Assembly (NCBI GenBank): GCA_001789205.1
Contig: MFYT01000009.1
Coordinates: forward strand, 55,571-119,570
Reading direction: 5' to 3'
DNA from: Candidatus Raymondbacteria bacterium RIFOXYA2_FULL_49_16
GTDB taxonomy: Bacteria > Fibrobacterota > OXYB2-FULL-49-7 > XYB2-FULL-49-35
DNA length: 64,000 nucleotides
Position 1 is the stretch's first letter. Each line of letters opens with the position of its first letter. A program made the position numbers and the translations under genes. Below the pieces are notes generated by a model. That model was not told where the DNA came from and searched no databases. It saw only the letters and a program-made list of their open reading frames with translations. Below are positions 1 through 11,888 of the stretch, in pieces.

Positions 1-153
1 GGCGGCAAGAGCCAGCACAACACCCAGCAGCGCAAGTTTCCTGTGGCGCGGAAACCAGCCGTCTTTTTTTCTGCGTCCCGTAACCGAGGCCGTGATGATG
101 CATATCGCGGCAAAGGTCATGAACCCAACATGCAACAGCATGAGCGTATCCAA
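1..153 (-). CDS. Partial small membrane protein (N-terminal 51 residues)
   Basis: An open frame begins at a TTG at 153-151, with an AAAAAGGA ribosome-binding site about 6 bases upstream, and runs off the left edge. An in-frame ATG at 141-139 is the alternative start. The visible peptide has a hydrophobic helix containing LLHVGFMTFAAICII, a basic loop (GRRKKDGWFPRHRK), and the start of a second hydrophobic helix. This His-helix-basic-loop-WF-x-HR pattern recalls small b561-type or similar membrane proteins, but too little is visible for assignment. It starts 15 bases after the stop of the nucleotidyltransferase gene and is probably co-transcribed with it. Confidence 0.4.
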   Translation of the reverse strand, partial: MDTLMLLHVGFMTFAAICIITASVTGRRKKDGWFPRHRKLALLGVVLALAA

Positions 154-167
154 AGTGATCCTTTTTT

Positions 168-698
168 CTATGGTTTTTGCACTTGCTTCTTCAGCTCTTC
201 TGGTAATTGCTCCCACAGGTGCGAATGCGCTTCCACAAGGCGGGCTATGTCTCCCAGGTCTTTGATCCTTTTACTCTGTCTTCGTTCCTGGTCTTTCCAT
301 GCCTCTATTTTGCCGCAAAGCGTGTCTTCAAGCGAGGCAACGCGCAGAAGAATGCCATGGACATCAGCAGGAACCGCACGGGAAGGAAAGTCCCGGTAGA
401 ATTCTTCCGTACTTAATTGAATGCTTACTTTGGATGTACCCTTGAAATTGATGGACCATTCAAACCGTTCGGATTTAAAACCAAGTTTCTCTATGAGCGA
501 AGTCGCACGTTCAATATCCGCCGCAGCCACAACCATATCTAGATCCTGGGTAACCATGGGTTCTTTTGCCCAGTGGTTTACCGCAATGCCGCCTATTATA
601 CACCATTCGATATCTGCCTTTTCCAAACCATCAACCAGGCGCATGACATCGTCTACGCCACCCGATGTTTGCCAGTTAAAGAATTGCTTTCCTGTCAT
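168..698 (-). CDS. Nucleotidyltransferase-fold protein (AbiEii/DUF6036-like)
   Basis: This 176-residue protein has the compact features of minimal nucleotidyltransferases related to AbiEii-type toxins. There is a GGIAVNHW segment at about residues 36-43, then the acidic motif TQDLDMVV near residues 50-57, which would supply the metal-binding Asp pair. A C-terminal RRQSKRIKDLGDIARL helix matches the K-D-x-x-D pattern of this family. The start is ATG with AGGA 5 bases upstream. No antitoxin partner gene is visible beside it; the neighbour downstream is a membrane protein. Function as a toxin, an antibiotic-modifying enzyme or a housekeeping transferase cannot be decided from sequence alone. It lies after argD but is separated from it by a strong terminator-like hairpin. 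Confidence 0.72.
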   Translation of the reverse strand: MTGKQFFNWQTSGGVDDVMRLVDGLEKADIEWCIIGGIAVNHWAKEPMVTQDLDMVVAAADIERATSLIEKLGFKSERFEWSINFKGTSKVSIQLSTEEFYRDFPSRAVPADVHGILLRVASLEDTLCGKIEAWKDQERRQSKRIKDLGDIARLVEAHSHLWEQLPEELKKQVQKP

Positions 699-745
699 AT
701 ATATCCTATTGCATAAAATAGATTTATGTCAAAAACAAGGCAATG

Positions 746-777
746 AAAAAGGCCGCGGGCAAACGCCTGCGGCCTTT
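746..777 (-). terminator. Rho-independent terminator after argD
   Basis: A 13-bp stem (arms 765-777 and 748-760, one G-U pair) with a 4-base loop is followed on the minus strand by a run of five T. It lies 25 bases past the argD stop and closes the argCBD transcript. Confidence 0.75.
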
Positions 778-801
778 AAGAAATTGATTTATTTTGCTTG
801 T

Positions 802-1992
802 TCAGCCTGCTTGTGCCACTGTCTTTGCGACGATCTTGACCGCCTGCCGGATTTCAGCCTCGGTGACATTGAGCGGCGGCAAAAACCTGATGCATTGCGT
901 ACCAGCCTTTGCCGTAAGCAGTCCGTTTTTCCGCAAAGCGTTGATAACATCGCCTGCCTTGTCCTTCATCTCAATTGCTACCCACAACCCTTTGCCCCTG
1001 ACAGCGACGATAGCGTCTGATTTGACGCTGGATAAAAGTTTTATCAAGAGATCGCCTTTTGCGCGAATTGTTGATAAAAACTTTTTATTCGCTACTTTGT
1101 TCAAGATCACCTGTGTGACCGCAAGCGCCACCGGGTTGCCGCCAAACGTGGTGCCATGGTCGCCAGGCTTAATCTGGTCCGCGATCTTCTCTGACATGAG
1201 CACAGCGCCAAGAGGCAGGCCAAGACCAATGGGTTTGGCAAGCGTTATGATCTCGGGTTTTACTCCATAAGCCTGGTGCATCATGAACAAACCGGTCCGG
1301 CCAAGACCGCACTGCACTTCATCGGCAATAAGCAACGCCTTATGCTTTTTGCACAAAGCGGCAATCTTCTGCACAAAGGGCTTTGCCGCGGTATAGCCGC
1401 CGCCTTCGCCCTGCAGAAATTCGAGCATGACCGCGCAGGTGCGTGAACTCATGGCCTTTTCAAGGCCTTTGACATCATTGAAATCCACGTACTTAAACCC
1501 TGCAAGCATGGGCCCAAAGTCTTCCTGGTATTTTGCCTGGGGCGTTGCTGAAAGCGCACCATAGGTCCGTCCATGAAAGGCGTTGTTGAAGGTAATGATC
1601 TCGTACTTCTGTTTGGAATACTTTCTGATGCAATACCGCCGCGCAAATTTGATTGCAGCCTCGTTTGCCTCGGTGCCGCTGTTGCAGAAAAAGGCCCGGT
1701 CAGCGCAGGTATTTTCAACCAGCACTTTTGCGGCTGCTGCATCGAGTCCATTGTGATACAGGTTGGACACATGCATGTATTTCTTCGCCTGATCATTCAT
1801 GGCTCTTAGCACTTCCGGATTCTGGTGGCCAAGCGCGTTTACCGCAATGCCCGTGACAAAGTCCAGGTACTTTTTACCGTTGATGTCCCAAAGCCAGGCA
1901 CCGTTGCCTTTGACTGGGATGAAATCATCGGGCCGCGCGTAGTTGCCCAGCAGGTATTTCTTTTCCGTATTCAATAGTGATTGTGCGTTCAT
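802..1992 (-). CDS. argD: Acetylornithine aminotransferase
   Basis: This 396-residue class III PLP-dependent aminotransferase transfers an amino group from glutamate to N-acetylglutamate semialdehyde in cytoplasmic arginine synthesis. The phosphate-binding NSGTEANEAA motif is at about 104-113, the PLP-pyridine Asp is D224 in LLIADEVQCGLGRTG, and the Schiff-base Lys is K253 in ITLAKPIGLGLPLGA. Length is normal for ArgD. Its ATG overlaps the argB stop by four bases (ATGA), so translation is coupled. Together with argB and argC it covers three consecutive steps of the pathway. Many ArgD enzymes also act as succinyldiaminopimelate aminotransferase (DapC); that cannot be judged here. Confidence 0.96.
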   Translation of the reverse strand: MNAQSLLNTEKKYLLGNYARPDDFIPVKGNGAWLWDINGKKYLDFVTGIAVNALGHQNPEVLRAMNDQAKKYMHVSNLYHNGLDAAAAKVLVENTCADRAFFCNSGTEANEAAIKFARRYCIRKYSKQKYEIITFNNAFHGRTYGALSATPQAKYQEDFGPMLAGFKYVDFNDVKGLEKAMSSRTCAVMLEFLQGEGGGYTAAKPFVQKIAALCKKHKALLIADEVQCGLGRTGLFMMHQAYGVKPEIITLAKPIGLGLPLGAVLMSEKIADQIKPGDHGTTFGGNPVALAVTQVILNKVANKKFLSTIRAKGDLLIKLLSSVKSDAIVAVRGKGLWVAIEMKDKAGDVINALRKNGLLTAKAGTQCIRFLPPLNVTEAEIRQAVKIVAKTVAQAG

Positions 1993-2849
1993 TTCGTTAA
2001 CTCCGTTCCTATGCCGCTGTCCGTAAAAATCTCAAGGAGCAGCGAGTGTGGTATGGTGCCGTTGATAATATGGGTCTTTTTGACCCCTTTATTGATGGCT
2101 TTGACCATCGAAAGCGACTTTGGTATCATGCCGCCTGTGATGACTTTACGGCGGATAAGGCCGCGCACATCGTTGACCGTGAGCGTGGGAATCAGGTTCT
2201 TTCCGTCGTTGATCCCGTCCACGTCGGTCACAAAGATGAGCTTTTCGGCCTTGAGCCTCCCCGCGATCTCGCACGCCGCAATATCAGCGTTTATATTGTA
2301 CACAAAACCGTCTGGTCCAAGGGCCAGCGGCGCCATGACCGGTATTTTTTCAACATTCAGGAGCCGGTAGATGGGATGGGTGTGTATCTGGGTTATTTTT
2401 CCCACATACCCGATATCGACCTTCTTATTGTTGACCTTCTCATACTCTTTGACGCACTGCAGCACGCCATTGTCAGCCGCGGAAAACCCGACCGCTCTGC
2501 CGCCTAGTGCGTTGATCTTGGCGACCAGGCCCTTGTTGATCTCTCCCACAAGCACCTTTTCCACAATTTTGATGGTCGCCTTGTCCGTGACACGCAGGCC
2601 ATTGACAAAAACCGGCTCAATGCCCTTTTTTTTGAGGGCCGCTGAAATGGCCTTGCCGCCGCCGTGCACAATAATGACCCTGATACCCGCCTGTTCGAGG
2701 AAAACCGCGTCCCTGAGGATAGCGGCAATGGTCGTGTCGTCCTCCATGGTGCTGCCGCCAAACTTGATGACAAAGGTCTTGTTCCGGTATTTCTGAAAAT
2801 AGGGCAGCGCCTCAATGAGAATGGAGGCTTTTTTAATAAGGTGCTTCAT
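1989..2849 (-). CDS. argB: Acetylglutamate kinase
   Basis: This 286-residue amino-acid kinase phosphorylates N-acetylglutamate. The KFGGSTM phosphate-binding motif lies near residue 30, VHGGGKAIS follows near 62, and LIFVTDVDGI is the conserved nucleotide-site segment near 207. About 27 residues precede KFGGS (MKHLIKKASILIEALPYF and onward). In the family this N-terminal helix is typical of hexameric, arginine-inhibited kinases and is absent from the short E. coli type, so feedback control by arginine is inferred. The gene overlaps both argC and argD by ATGA. Confidence 0.96.
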   Translation of the reverse strand: MKHLIKKASILIEALPYFQKYRNKTFVIKFGGSTMEDDTTIAAILRDAVFLEQAGIRVIIVHGGGKAISAALKKKGIEPVFVNGLRVTDKATIKIVEKVLVGEINKGLVAKINALGGRAVGFSAADNGVLQCVKEYEKVNNKKVDIGYVGKITQIHTHPIYRLLNVEKIPVMAPLALGPDGFVYNINADIAACEIAGRLKAEKLIFVTDVDGINDGKNLIPTLTVNDVRGLIRRKVITGGMIPKSLSMVKAINKGVKKTHIINGTIPHSLLLEIFTDSGIGTELTK

Positions 2850-3868
2850 GGAAGGCCCGCTGCTTCATCGAACCCGAACATGAGGTTCATGTTCTGCACT
2901 GCCTGGCCTGCCTGGCCCTTGAGCAGGTTGTCTATTGCCGAGAAAATAAGGCAATCGGTCCCTTCGCAATATACTCCGATGTCGCAGAAATTTGTATGAA
3001 TAACATTGCGCAATTCCGGATATTGGCCCTTATCATACACCCGTATGAACCGCTTGCCCGCGTAGAACTGTTTATATAGATCAATCAACTCGTCAACCGA
3101 CTTTTTTGCCTTGAGCCTGATGTTGAGGGTGCTGATGATGCCCCGGCTGAACCCGCCAAGCTCGGGAACAAAATTGAGCGTAAACTTCTCTCCGGCAAGC
3201 GCGGAAAGCTCCTGTTCCATTTCCGGCGTGTGTTGGTGTTTGCCTATCCGGTAGGGCCTGATAGTACCCTCGAGTTCTGCGTGCAGCATGGAAAGCGCGG
3301 CCTTTCTGCCTGCGCCCGACGTGCCGGTAATGGAAACTGAAAACGCGTGCGGCTCAGTCAAACCCTTCTTCAAGAGGGGGGCAAGGCCCAAAATAACAGA
3401 TGTGGGAAAACAGCCTGGATTTGAGAGAAGGTCCGCCTTTTTCACCTCGTCAGCGTTCAGCTCAGGCAGCCCATACACAGCCTTGGCAAGAAGATCGGGC
3501 GCAGACTGGGGCATGCCATAAAAGGCCTCAAAGACTTTGGTGTTCTGTATTCTGAAATCCGCGCTGAAATCAATAACTTTTACCCCTGCCTTAAGGAACA
3601 CGGGCGCCATTTTCATGGCAATGCCGTGTGGCGTGCCAAGCATTGCCACGTCGCACGATTGCGCGAGCGTTGCCGTATCGGCCTTCTGGCAGGTAAGATC
3701 AACCAAGCCGCGCAGGTCCTGGAACGAGTCGCTAATTTTTGTGCCAATGAAGGAATCGTCGGCCGCGACCGATGCGATCTCGACATGCGGGTGCCGTAAA
3801 AACATTTTAATGGTCTCCCTGCCGCCGTAGCCCGTGGCTCCCACAATGCACGCCCGGATCTTTTTCAT
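2846..3868 (-). CDS. argC: N-acetyl-gamma-glutamyl-phosphate reductase
   Basis: This NADPH-dependent reductase makes N-acetylglutamate semialdehyde. The Rossmann motif IVGATGYGGRE is at residues 8-18, and the catalytic Cys is C153 in LLSNPGCFPTSVILGL. HQHTPEMEQEL is the conserved C-terminal His segment. The ATG at 3868 is chosen because it carries GGAG 6-7 bases upstream and gives the usual family start (MKKIRACIVGATG); the frame is open a further 17 codons upstream without a better site. The resulting 340 residues fit the family. It is the first gene of argC-argB-argD. Other arginine genes (argJ, argF, argG, argH) are not in the window. Confidence 0.96.
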   Translation of the reverse strand: MKKIRACIVGATGYGGRETIKMFLRHPHVEIASVAADDSFIGTKISDSFQDLRGLVDLTCQKADTATLAQSCDVAMLGTPHGIAMKMAPVFLKAGVKVIDFSADFRIQNTKVFEAFYGMPQSAPDLLAKAVYGLPELNADEVKKADLLSNPGCFPTSVILGLAPLLKKGLTEPHAFSVSITGTSGAGRKAALSMLHAELEGTIRPYRIGKHQHTPEMEQELSALAGEKFTLNFVPELGGFSRGIISTLNIRLKAKKSVDELIDLYKQFYAGKRFIRVYDKGQYPELRNVIHTNFCDIGVYCEGTDCLIFSAIDNLLKGQAGQAVQNMNLMFGFDEAAGLP

Positions 3869-3960
3869 GGTTTTCTCCTGTTGAAAAAAGGCGGAATTAA
3901 AATAATATTCACTGGGCATGGGAATAAAGAAAAATGCGGGAAAGCGCGGGCGCTGCCCGG

Positions 3961-5190
3961 TTACAATGCTGTAAATGGAACGCCGATGATTTTTTCGCTG
4001 TATTGCTTGAGGCTGTCGTCGTTATTGATAACAATACCAAACTGCAGTTTCCGTTCCTCAATGAAATCGTGCAGCGAACGGAGTTCGCGGCCATCAACCG
4101 CCTGCCGGTATTTGATCTCAATGGGCAAAAGGCCGAAATCCCCTTCAAGGAGCAGGTCAATCTCCGCGCCCGCGCCAGTCCGGTAATAGAAATGGTCGCA
4201 GGGAATGCCCTGACAGGCAATACCCCTCAGTATCTCCTCGATGACCATGCCTTCCCAGGAATGGCCCATGCGCGGATGGGAAATAAGAGTGTCCATGTCG
4301 CGTATTCTCAACAAGTGGTGGAGAAGGCCGGTGTCGCGCATGAAACCCTTGGGATGCTTCACGATACGTTTGAGCGCCTTTTTTTCATAGGGCGGGACCT
4401 GGCGCCAGATAAACGTGCCTGCCGCAATCTCGAAATAATCCCGCACTGTAGGCTGCGATACGCCGAGAGCGCGCGCAACATCGGAATAATTGACAATGGT
4501 TCCGGAAAGATTTGAAAACAGCTGGATAAAAAGCCCGAATTTTACCTTGTCCAGGCCTGGAAAAAGACGGGAAATATCGCGCTCGATATAGGTCTTTACG
4601 TATTGGTCCATCCACGCCAGCCTGAAACTCACAGCTTTCTCCAGCCATGGCTCGGGATAGCCTCCGTTGAGCCAATATGTGTGAGCTTTGTTGACAGTGC
4701 TGCGCGGCCTAAGGGACATGCACGCATTCCTGACGGCCTGCATCTTGCCATGCTTCAGGGCCTTAAAAAACGGGGACGTGAAGTCCTGCCGCGTTTCCGC
4801 AAAGGAAAAAGGCGACATTTCTATGATGCCGATGCGGCCGGCGAGGCTTTCGGAAACCGACCGCAGCAAAGACGGAGAACTTGAGCCGGTAATAATAAAG
4901 CGGCCTTTGGTCTTTCGGTATGCGTCAATGGCGACCCGCAGGGCGGGAAATACGGCCGGGCAGATTTGCGCCTCATCTATGGCGATCCGAAACGGGTTCA
5001 GCTTTAAAAACAGGTCCGGGTCTTTTGAAACAACGGAGAGGTCTGCCTGCCGTTCCAGATCATAGGTCTTCCATGTCTTAGGAAGTTCCGAAAGCAATGT
5101 TGTCTTGCCGCACTGGCGGGGACCAATGATGGCCACGCAGGGAAAAATGGTCAAATATTCGTCAAGCAGTTGTTTATATCCTCTTTTCAT
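3961..5190 (-). CDS. AAA-type ATPase of the DUF4143 family
   Basis: A 409-residue protein with Walker A GPRQCGKTT at 23-31, Walker B FRIAIDEAQ near 67-75, and the sensor segment ITGSSSPSLL near 100-109. A central winged-helix-like segment (SNLSGTIVNYSDVARALG) and a C-terminal DUF4143 nuclease-like region with FYYRTGAGAEIDLLLEG and IEIKYR follow. These are the marks of the widespread ATP-binding DUF4143 proteins, whose cellular role is not established. The start at 5190 has AAGG close upstream and places Walker A at the normal position. It stands alone between argC (same strand, 92 bases away) and galK (divergent). Confidence 0.9.
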   Translation of the reverse strand: MKRGYKQLLDEYLTIFPCVAIIGPRQCGKTTLLSELPKTWKTYDLERQADLSVVSKDPDLFLKLNPFRIAIDEAQICPAVFPALRVAIDAYRKTKGRFIITGSSSPSLLRSVSESLAGRIGIIEMSPFSFAETRQDFTSPFFKALKHGKMQAVRNACMSLRPRSTVNKAHTYWLNGGYPEPWLEKAVSFRLAWMDQYVKTYIERDISRLFPGLDKVKFGLFIQLFSNLSGTIVNYSDVARALGVSQPTVRDYFEIAAGTFIWRQVPPYEKKALKRIVKHPKGFMRDTGLLHHLLRIRDMDTLISHPRMGHSWEGMVIEEILRGIACQGIPCDHFYYRTGAGAEIDLLLEGDFGLLPIEIKYRQAVDGRELRSLHDFIEERKLQFGIVINNDDSLKQYSEKIIGVPFTAL

Positions 5191-5509
5191 ACCTTGTAAA
5201 ATAAAACATGGACTTTGAAAATGCAAGGTTATAATAATTCATCGATAGTGTCTTTTTAAGAATGACGCCGGCAACGTCCTGGGACGGCACACTGGGTAAT
5301 GTGCGTCCGCTCGATATGTGGCACGAACAGATAGGCCTGAAATATGCGGCCGAAAAGCCAGAAAGGAAACCGTTATTATCGCCAAAGGCGCGCACACACC
5401 CAATTGCACGCTCAAAGGCATTGTCAGCAAGCTTCACACAAGCCATGAACGCATGCAGACTGGCTTAATCTGGAAAAACCCAACAGAAAAATAGTAGTTT
5501 AATGGTGCT
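5191..5509. other. Gene-free stretch between the DUF4143 ATPase and galK
   Basis: This 319-base divergent region must hold the promoters of the DUF4143 gene (minus) and galK (plus). Open frames of 68 (plus) and 90 (minus) residues overlap here, but neither has a ribosome-binding site or a recognisable motif. No convincing promoter, hairpin or repeat was found by eye. A decayed gene is possible, since the sequence is GC-rich and unlike the AT-rich spacers elsewhere in the window. Confidence 0.4.
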
Positions 5510-6658
5510 ATGAAGACGAAACTTGTCCGCAACCACCAGCAGAAGTTCCATTTCCCGCCTGCGTTCTGCGTGTTTGCCCCAGGCCGCATAAACTTCATTG
5601 GCGAACACACTGATTACAATGGCGGTCTGGTCATGCCCATGGCGCTGGACAAAGGCGTCTACGTTGCCATTTCGCCAAACGGCGACCGCATGCTCCGCAT
5701 CCAGTCGCTCGATTTCAACCAATACGCGGAATTTTCCCTTGAGGGCCTTGCTCCCGATCCAAGCGCCATGTGGGCCAATTGTCCCAAGGGAATCGTCCGC
5801 ATGCTGCAGGACAAAGGCTGTGCTGTGCCGGGCGCCGACATTACCATTACCGGCGATCTGCCCATTGGCGCCGGTCTTTCGTCGTCCGCCGCAGTTGAAG
5901 TGGCTGTGGGGTTTGCGGTCAAGCGGATGTTCAATCTCAATGTCAGCGATATTGATCTTGCCTTTCTCTGCCAGAAAGCCGAACATGAGTTCACCGGCGC
6001 AAAATGCGGCATCATGGACCAGATGATTTCCATTCTGGGCAAAAAGCGCACCCTCATGAAACTGTCCTGCGCCGATCTCGAGTACGAATATATTCCCTTC
6101 AAATTTTCGGGCGTATCAATCCTGATCACCAATTCGCGCGTGTCGCACAACCTTGCCCAGGGCGAATACAACGTCCGCCGCACCGAATGCGCGCAAATAT
6201 TCGAGATGATCCGGACAATGAACAGCGACGCCGCGACCATTTCCGATTTCTCGCTCAAGGAGATGGGCGAAAACGAGTATTTCTTCAGAGGAACACTCTA
6301 CAACCGGCTTTTGCACATTCTATCCGAAAATTATCGTGTGCGGAAAATGGCACGCATGCTCAAAGACGGAGACCTTTATGCAGTGGGAGATCTTCTGTAC
6401 GAATCGCACAAAAGCATGCGCGACCACTACGAGGTCTCATGTCCCGAGCTGGACTGGCTGGTTGACAACGCAAGCCAGATCCCGGGCGTGTACGGCGCAC
6501 GGATGACCGGAGGCGGGTTTGGCGGCTGCACAATAACGCTGCTGAAACAGAGCGCTGAAAAGGCCTATATCGCCTCACTTGATCAATATGTGAAGGAATT
6601 CGGCATAGAGCCCGAGGTGTATACTGCAGTGCCGTCAGACGGGGTGAGAGTGATTTAA
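5510..6658 (+). CDS. galK: Galactokinase
   Basis: This 382-residue GHMP kinase phosphorylates galactose at C1, the entry step of the Leloir pathway. The galactokinase signature GRINFIGEHTDYNGG is at residues 25-39, the ATP-binding GDLPIGAGLSSSAA motif at about 115-128, CGIMDQM follows near 166, and MTGGGFGGCTI is near the C-terminus. All diagnostic segments are present and the length is normal. It converges with lacZ, and the pair would turn a beta-galactoside into galactose-1-phosphate. galT and galE are not in the window. There is no good SD site before the ATG. Confidence 0.96.
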   Translation: MKTKLVRNHQQKFHFPPAFCVFAPGRINFIGEHTDYNGGLVMPMALDKGVYVAISPNGDRMLRIQSLDFNQYAEFSLEGLAPDPSAMWANCPKGIVRMLQDKGCAVPGADITITGDLPIGAGLSSSAAVEVAVGFAVKRMFNLNVSDIDLAFLCQKAEHEFTGAKCGIMDQMISILGKKRTLMKLSCADLEYEYIPFKFSGVSILITNSRVSHNLAQGEYNVRRTECAQIFEMIRTMNSDAATISDFSLKEMGENEYFFRGTLYNRLLHILSENYRVRKMARMLKDGDLYAVGDLLYESHKSMRDHYEVSCPELDWLVDNASQIPGVYGARMTGGGFGGCTITLLKQSAEKAYIASLDQYVKEFGIEPEVYTAVPSDGVRVI

Positions 6659-6660
6659 AA

Positions 6661-6732
6661 GGAATGAGGTTAGAGGAGCGGAGGCATGAAGCCATATTCC
6701 GGCCTCGTTCCTCGAGCCTCGCACCTCGTTCC
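6661..6732. repeat. GAGG-rich imperfect inverted repeat between galK and lacZ
   Basis: The 75-base gap between the converging galK and lacZ genes holds GGAATGAGGT at 6661-6670 and its near-complement ACCTCGTTCC at 6723-6732, with further GAGG/CCTC units inside. On the minus strand GGAACGAGG occurs twice. It could fold as one long hairpin and act as a two-way terminator, but there is no clear T-run. Confidence 0.45.
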
Positions 6733-9871
<3,139 letters not shown>

Positions 9872-9896
9872 TATATGTTAAAAACATTCCCTGTAT

Positions 9897-11000
9897 TTAT
9901 TTTCCAATTCTTTCCGCTATCTTCCTGAATCCCGGCATCGCATGATTATAAAATCTTTTCCATCCTTCGCACAAATAGGGGCGGGTTTCAAGCCCGCCCC
10001 TGCTTATCCTGTGCTTCAGACAATCGCCTGCACAGAACACGAGGTGCGGGCACTCTGCGCACACGCGAGGCCACCGGGTTTTCTTTTTCCCGAAAGAAAT
10101 ATAGACGTTTGATTTTTGTAACTCTTTCCACGAATGCGCGTTCACATTTCCCAGGCGCGTTTCTTTTGTCACAAAAAAATCGCAGGGATACACGTCGCCG
10201 TTGTATTCAACGACAAAATACTGGCAGCAGTTTTTCCCCGCATGACAGATAGTCGATGTGCCACGGACCAGCTGTGACAGGATCGAGTCAAAAAGCCTGA
10301 CCGACACCTTTTCCGGTCCATGGGCCATCCAGGCGTCAAAAACCTGGCACATGAAATCGCCCCACTCTTCACCGGTTATGGCAAAGGGAAGCAGACCGCC
10401 GTCTTTATCGAATTCAACGCAGGGAATATACTGATGAAAGAAAAATCCATTGTCGCACAGGAATTGAAAGACCTCCCCGCCCTTTTTGACATTTGACTGG
10501 CTGACAAGCGTCAGGATATTGAATTCAACCTCATGCTTTTTCAACAGGCCAATGCCGCGCATAGCATCGTCGAATGACCCACGATCTTTGGTTGCGTACC
10601 TATAGTGATCGTGGATTTCAGGAGGACCGTCGAGGCTGACACCAAGCAGAAATTTGTATTTGCCAAAATGAGCGGCCAGCTCTTCGGAAATGAGCGTGCC
10701 GTTTGTCTGGAGCCCGTTGGCGATGGAAGCGCCCTTGGGCGCATACTGTATCTGAAGTTTGATGACCTGTTTGAAAAAATCAATGCCCATGATGGTTGGT
10801 TCGCCGCCCTGCCAGCCGAACACGTACTGCGGCTGTTCAGTCTTCATGTAGCGGGAAATGAGGGTCTCGAGCGTTTTGTCCGTCATCCGGTGGGTTTTGG
10901 TCTCAGGATACAGCTTTGATTTCGGCAAATAAAAACAATAGGGGCATCGCAGGTTGCAGTCAGCAGACGCGGGTTTTATGAGTAAAGAAAATGGCTTCAT
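9897..11000 (-). CDS. Radical SAM/SPASM maturase, anaerobic sulfatase-maturating enzyme (anSME) type
   Basis: A 367-residue radical S-adenosylmethionine protein. The 4Fe-4S motif CNLRCPYC (C15, C19, C22) is followed by YVFGWQGGEPTIMG and LQTNGTLI. A SPASM-type Cys cluster follows (CHAGKNCC, then VYPCDFFV, then VCAECPHLVFCAGDCLKHR). This layout matches enzymes that oxidise an active-site Cys or Ser of sulfatases to formylglycine. No sulfatase gene is in the window, so the substrate is unknown. The ATG at 11000 is preferred over a TTG at 11021 because it gives the canonical N-terminus. Residues 334-342, between CLKHR and LCEGW, are encoded by a palindromic repeat and look like an in-frame insertion. 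Confidence 0.85.
   Translation of the reverse strand: MKPFSLLIKPASADCNLRCPYCFYLPKSKLYPETKTHRMTDKTLETLISRYMKTEQPQYVFGWQGGEPTIMGIDFFKQVIKLQIQYAPKGASIANGLQTNGTLISEELAAHFGKYKFLLGVSLDGPPEIHDHYRYATKDRGSFDDAMRGIGLLKKHEVEFNILTLVSQSNVKKGGEVFQFLCDNGFFFHQYIPCVEFDKDGGLLPFAITGEEWGDFMCQVFDAWMAHGPEKVSVRLFDSILSQLVRGTSTICHAGKNCCQYFVVEYNGDVYPCDFFVTKETRLGNVNAHSWKELQKSNVYISFGKKKTRWPRVCAECPHLVFCAGDCLKHRISRGGLETRPYLCEGWKRFYNHAMPGFRKIAERIGK
9977..10001. repeat. Palindromic repeat, copy 2, inside the maturase reading frame
   Basis: Arms 9977-9988 and 9990-10001 pair over 12 bases with one G-U and a one-base loop. The core AGGGGCGGGTTT is shared with copy 1. Read on the minus strand it encodes RGGLETRPY without breaking the frame. 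Confidence 0.8.
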
Positions 11001-11001
11001 G

Positions 11002-11811
11002 TCATCCCAGGGCAACGTCAAGGACCATCATAAGGGCAAATCCAGCTATAGTGGCCATGGTCGCGATGTCCGTGTTGTTGTTGTTTTGAGACTCGGGTAT
11101 CAATTCTTCCACCACGACAAAAATCATGGCTCCGGCTGCAAAAGAAAGCGCATAGGGCAGCAGCGGTTTTATCAGGACCACGGCAAAGGCGCCAACCACT
11201 GCTGCAACAGGCTCAACAACGCCCGAAAGCTGGCCAAACCAGAAACTTTTCTTCGCAGACATGCCTTCGCGTCGCAGCGGAACCGAGACCGCTGTTCCTT
11301 CGGGAAAATTCTGTATGCCAATTCCTATTGCGAGCGCCACTGCTCCGGAGAATGTCGCATGCAGGTCTGGAAATGCGAGCGCACCAAACGCAACGCCCAC
11401 GGCAAGCCCTTCGGGTATATTGTGCATGGTAATTGCAAGCACAAGAAGAATGCTCCGTTGCCAGCTGGTTTTAATGCCCTCTGCCTGATTCAAAGAAAGG
11501 CCAATATGAAGATGGGGAAGCAGCTGGTCGATAATGCGCAGAAAAATTGCCCCTGCAATAAACCCAATGGCAGGCGGCGCCCACGCAGACCCACCCTGGG
11601 CAGCGGAAAGCTCAATGGCGGGCGCAAGAAGCGACCAGAAACTCGCGGCAATCATGATTCCCGCGGCAAATCCAAGCATGCTATCAAGGACCTTGCGGCT
11701 CATGTCCTTGAATATAAAGACCATGGAAGCGCCCAATGCGGTCACGCTCCAGGTAAAAAGCCCGGCAACAAGGGCCTGCGCCACGGGGTTGGCATGTGAA
11801 AACCACTCCAT
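11002..11811 (-). CDS. ZIP-family divalent metal transporter
   Basis: A 269-residue inner-membrane protein with about eight hydrophobic helices. The two metal-path helices carry the family motifs HNIPEGLAVGVAFG and GIGIQNFPEGTAVS (H/N-x-x-P-E-G). A short His-containing cytoplasmic loop lies between helices 3 and 4 (DQLLPHLHIG). This is the GufA/ZupT branch that imports zinc, iron or similar ions. Its stop precedes the maturase ATG by a single base, so the two are probably co-expressed. The link may be metal or iron supply, but that is only a guess. Confidence 0.9.
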   Translation of the reverse strand: MEWFSHANPVAQALVAGLFTWSVTALGASMVFIFKDMSRKVLDSMLGFAAGIMIAASFWSLLAPAIELSAAQGGSAWAPPAIGFIAGAIFLRIIDQLLPHLHIGLSLNQAEGIKTSWQRSILLVLAITMHNIPEGLAVGVAFGALAFPDLHATFSGAVALAIGIGIQNFPEGTAVSVPLRREGMSAKKSFWFGQLSGVVEPVAAVVGAFAVVLIKPLLPYALSFAAGAMIFVVVEELIPESQNNNNTDIATMATIAGFALMMVLDVALG

Positions 11812-11888
11812 GGATTAAAATATAATTTCTTCACCGCGATAATTATAGCAGCGCCAAGGATAATGCATTGAATTATATTTTATAGAAA

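Noticed and set aside
168-698. A two-gene AbiE-type toxin-antitoxin module
   Set aside because: The adjacent genes are a membrane protein and, beyond a terminator, argD; no AbiEi-like antitoxin with a winged helix is visible.
5174-5468. Overlapping 68- and 90-residue frames between the DUF4143 gene and galK
   Set aside because: No ribosome-binding site, no motif, and each contradicts the other; kept only as a note on the spacer.
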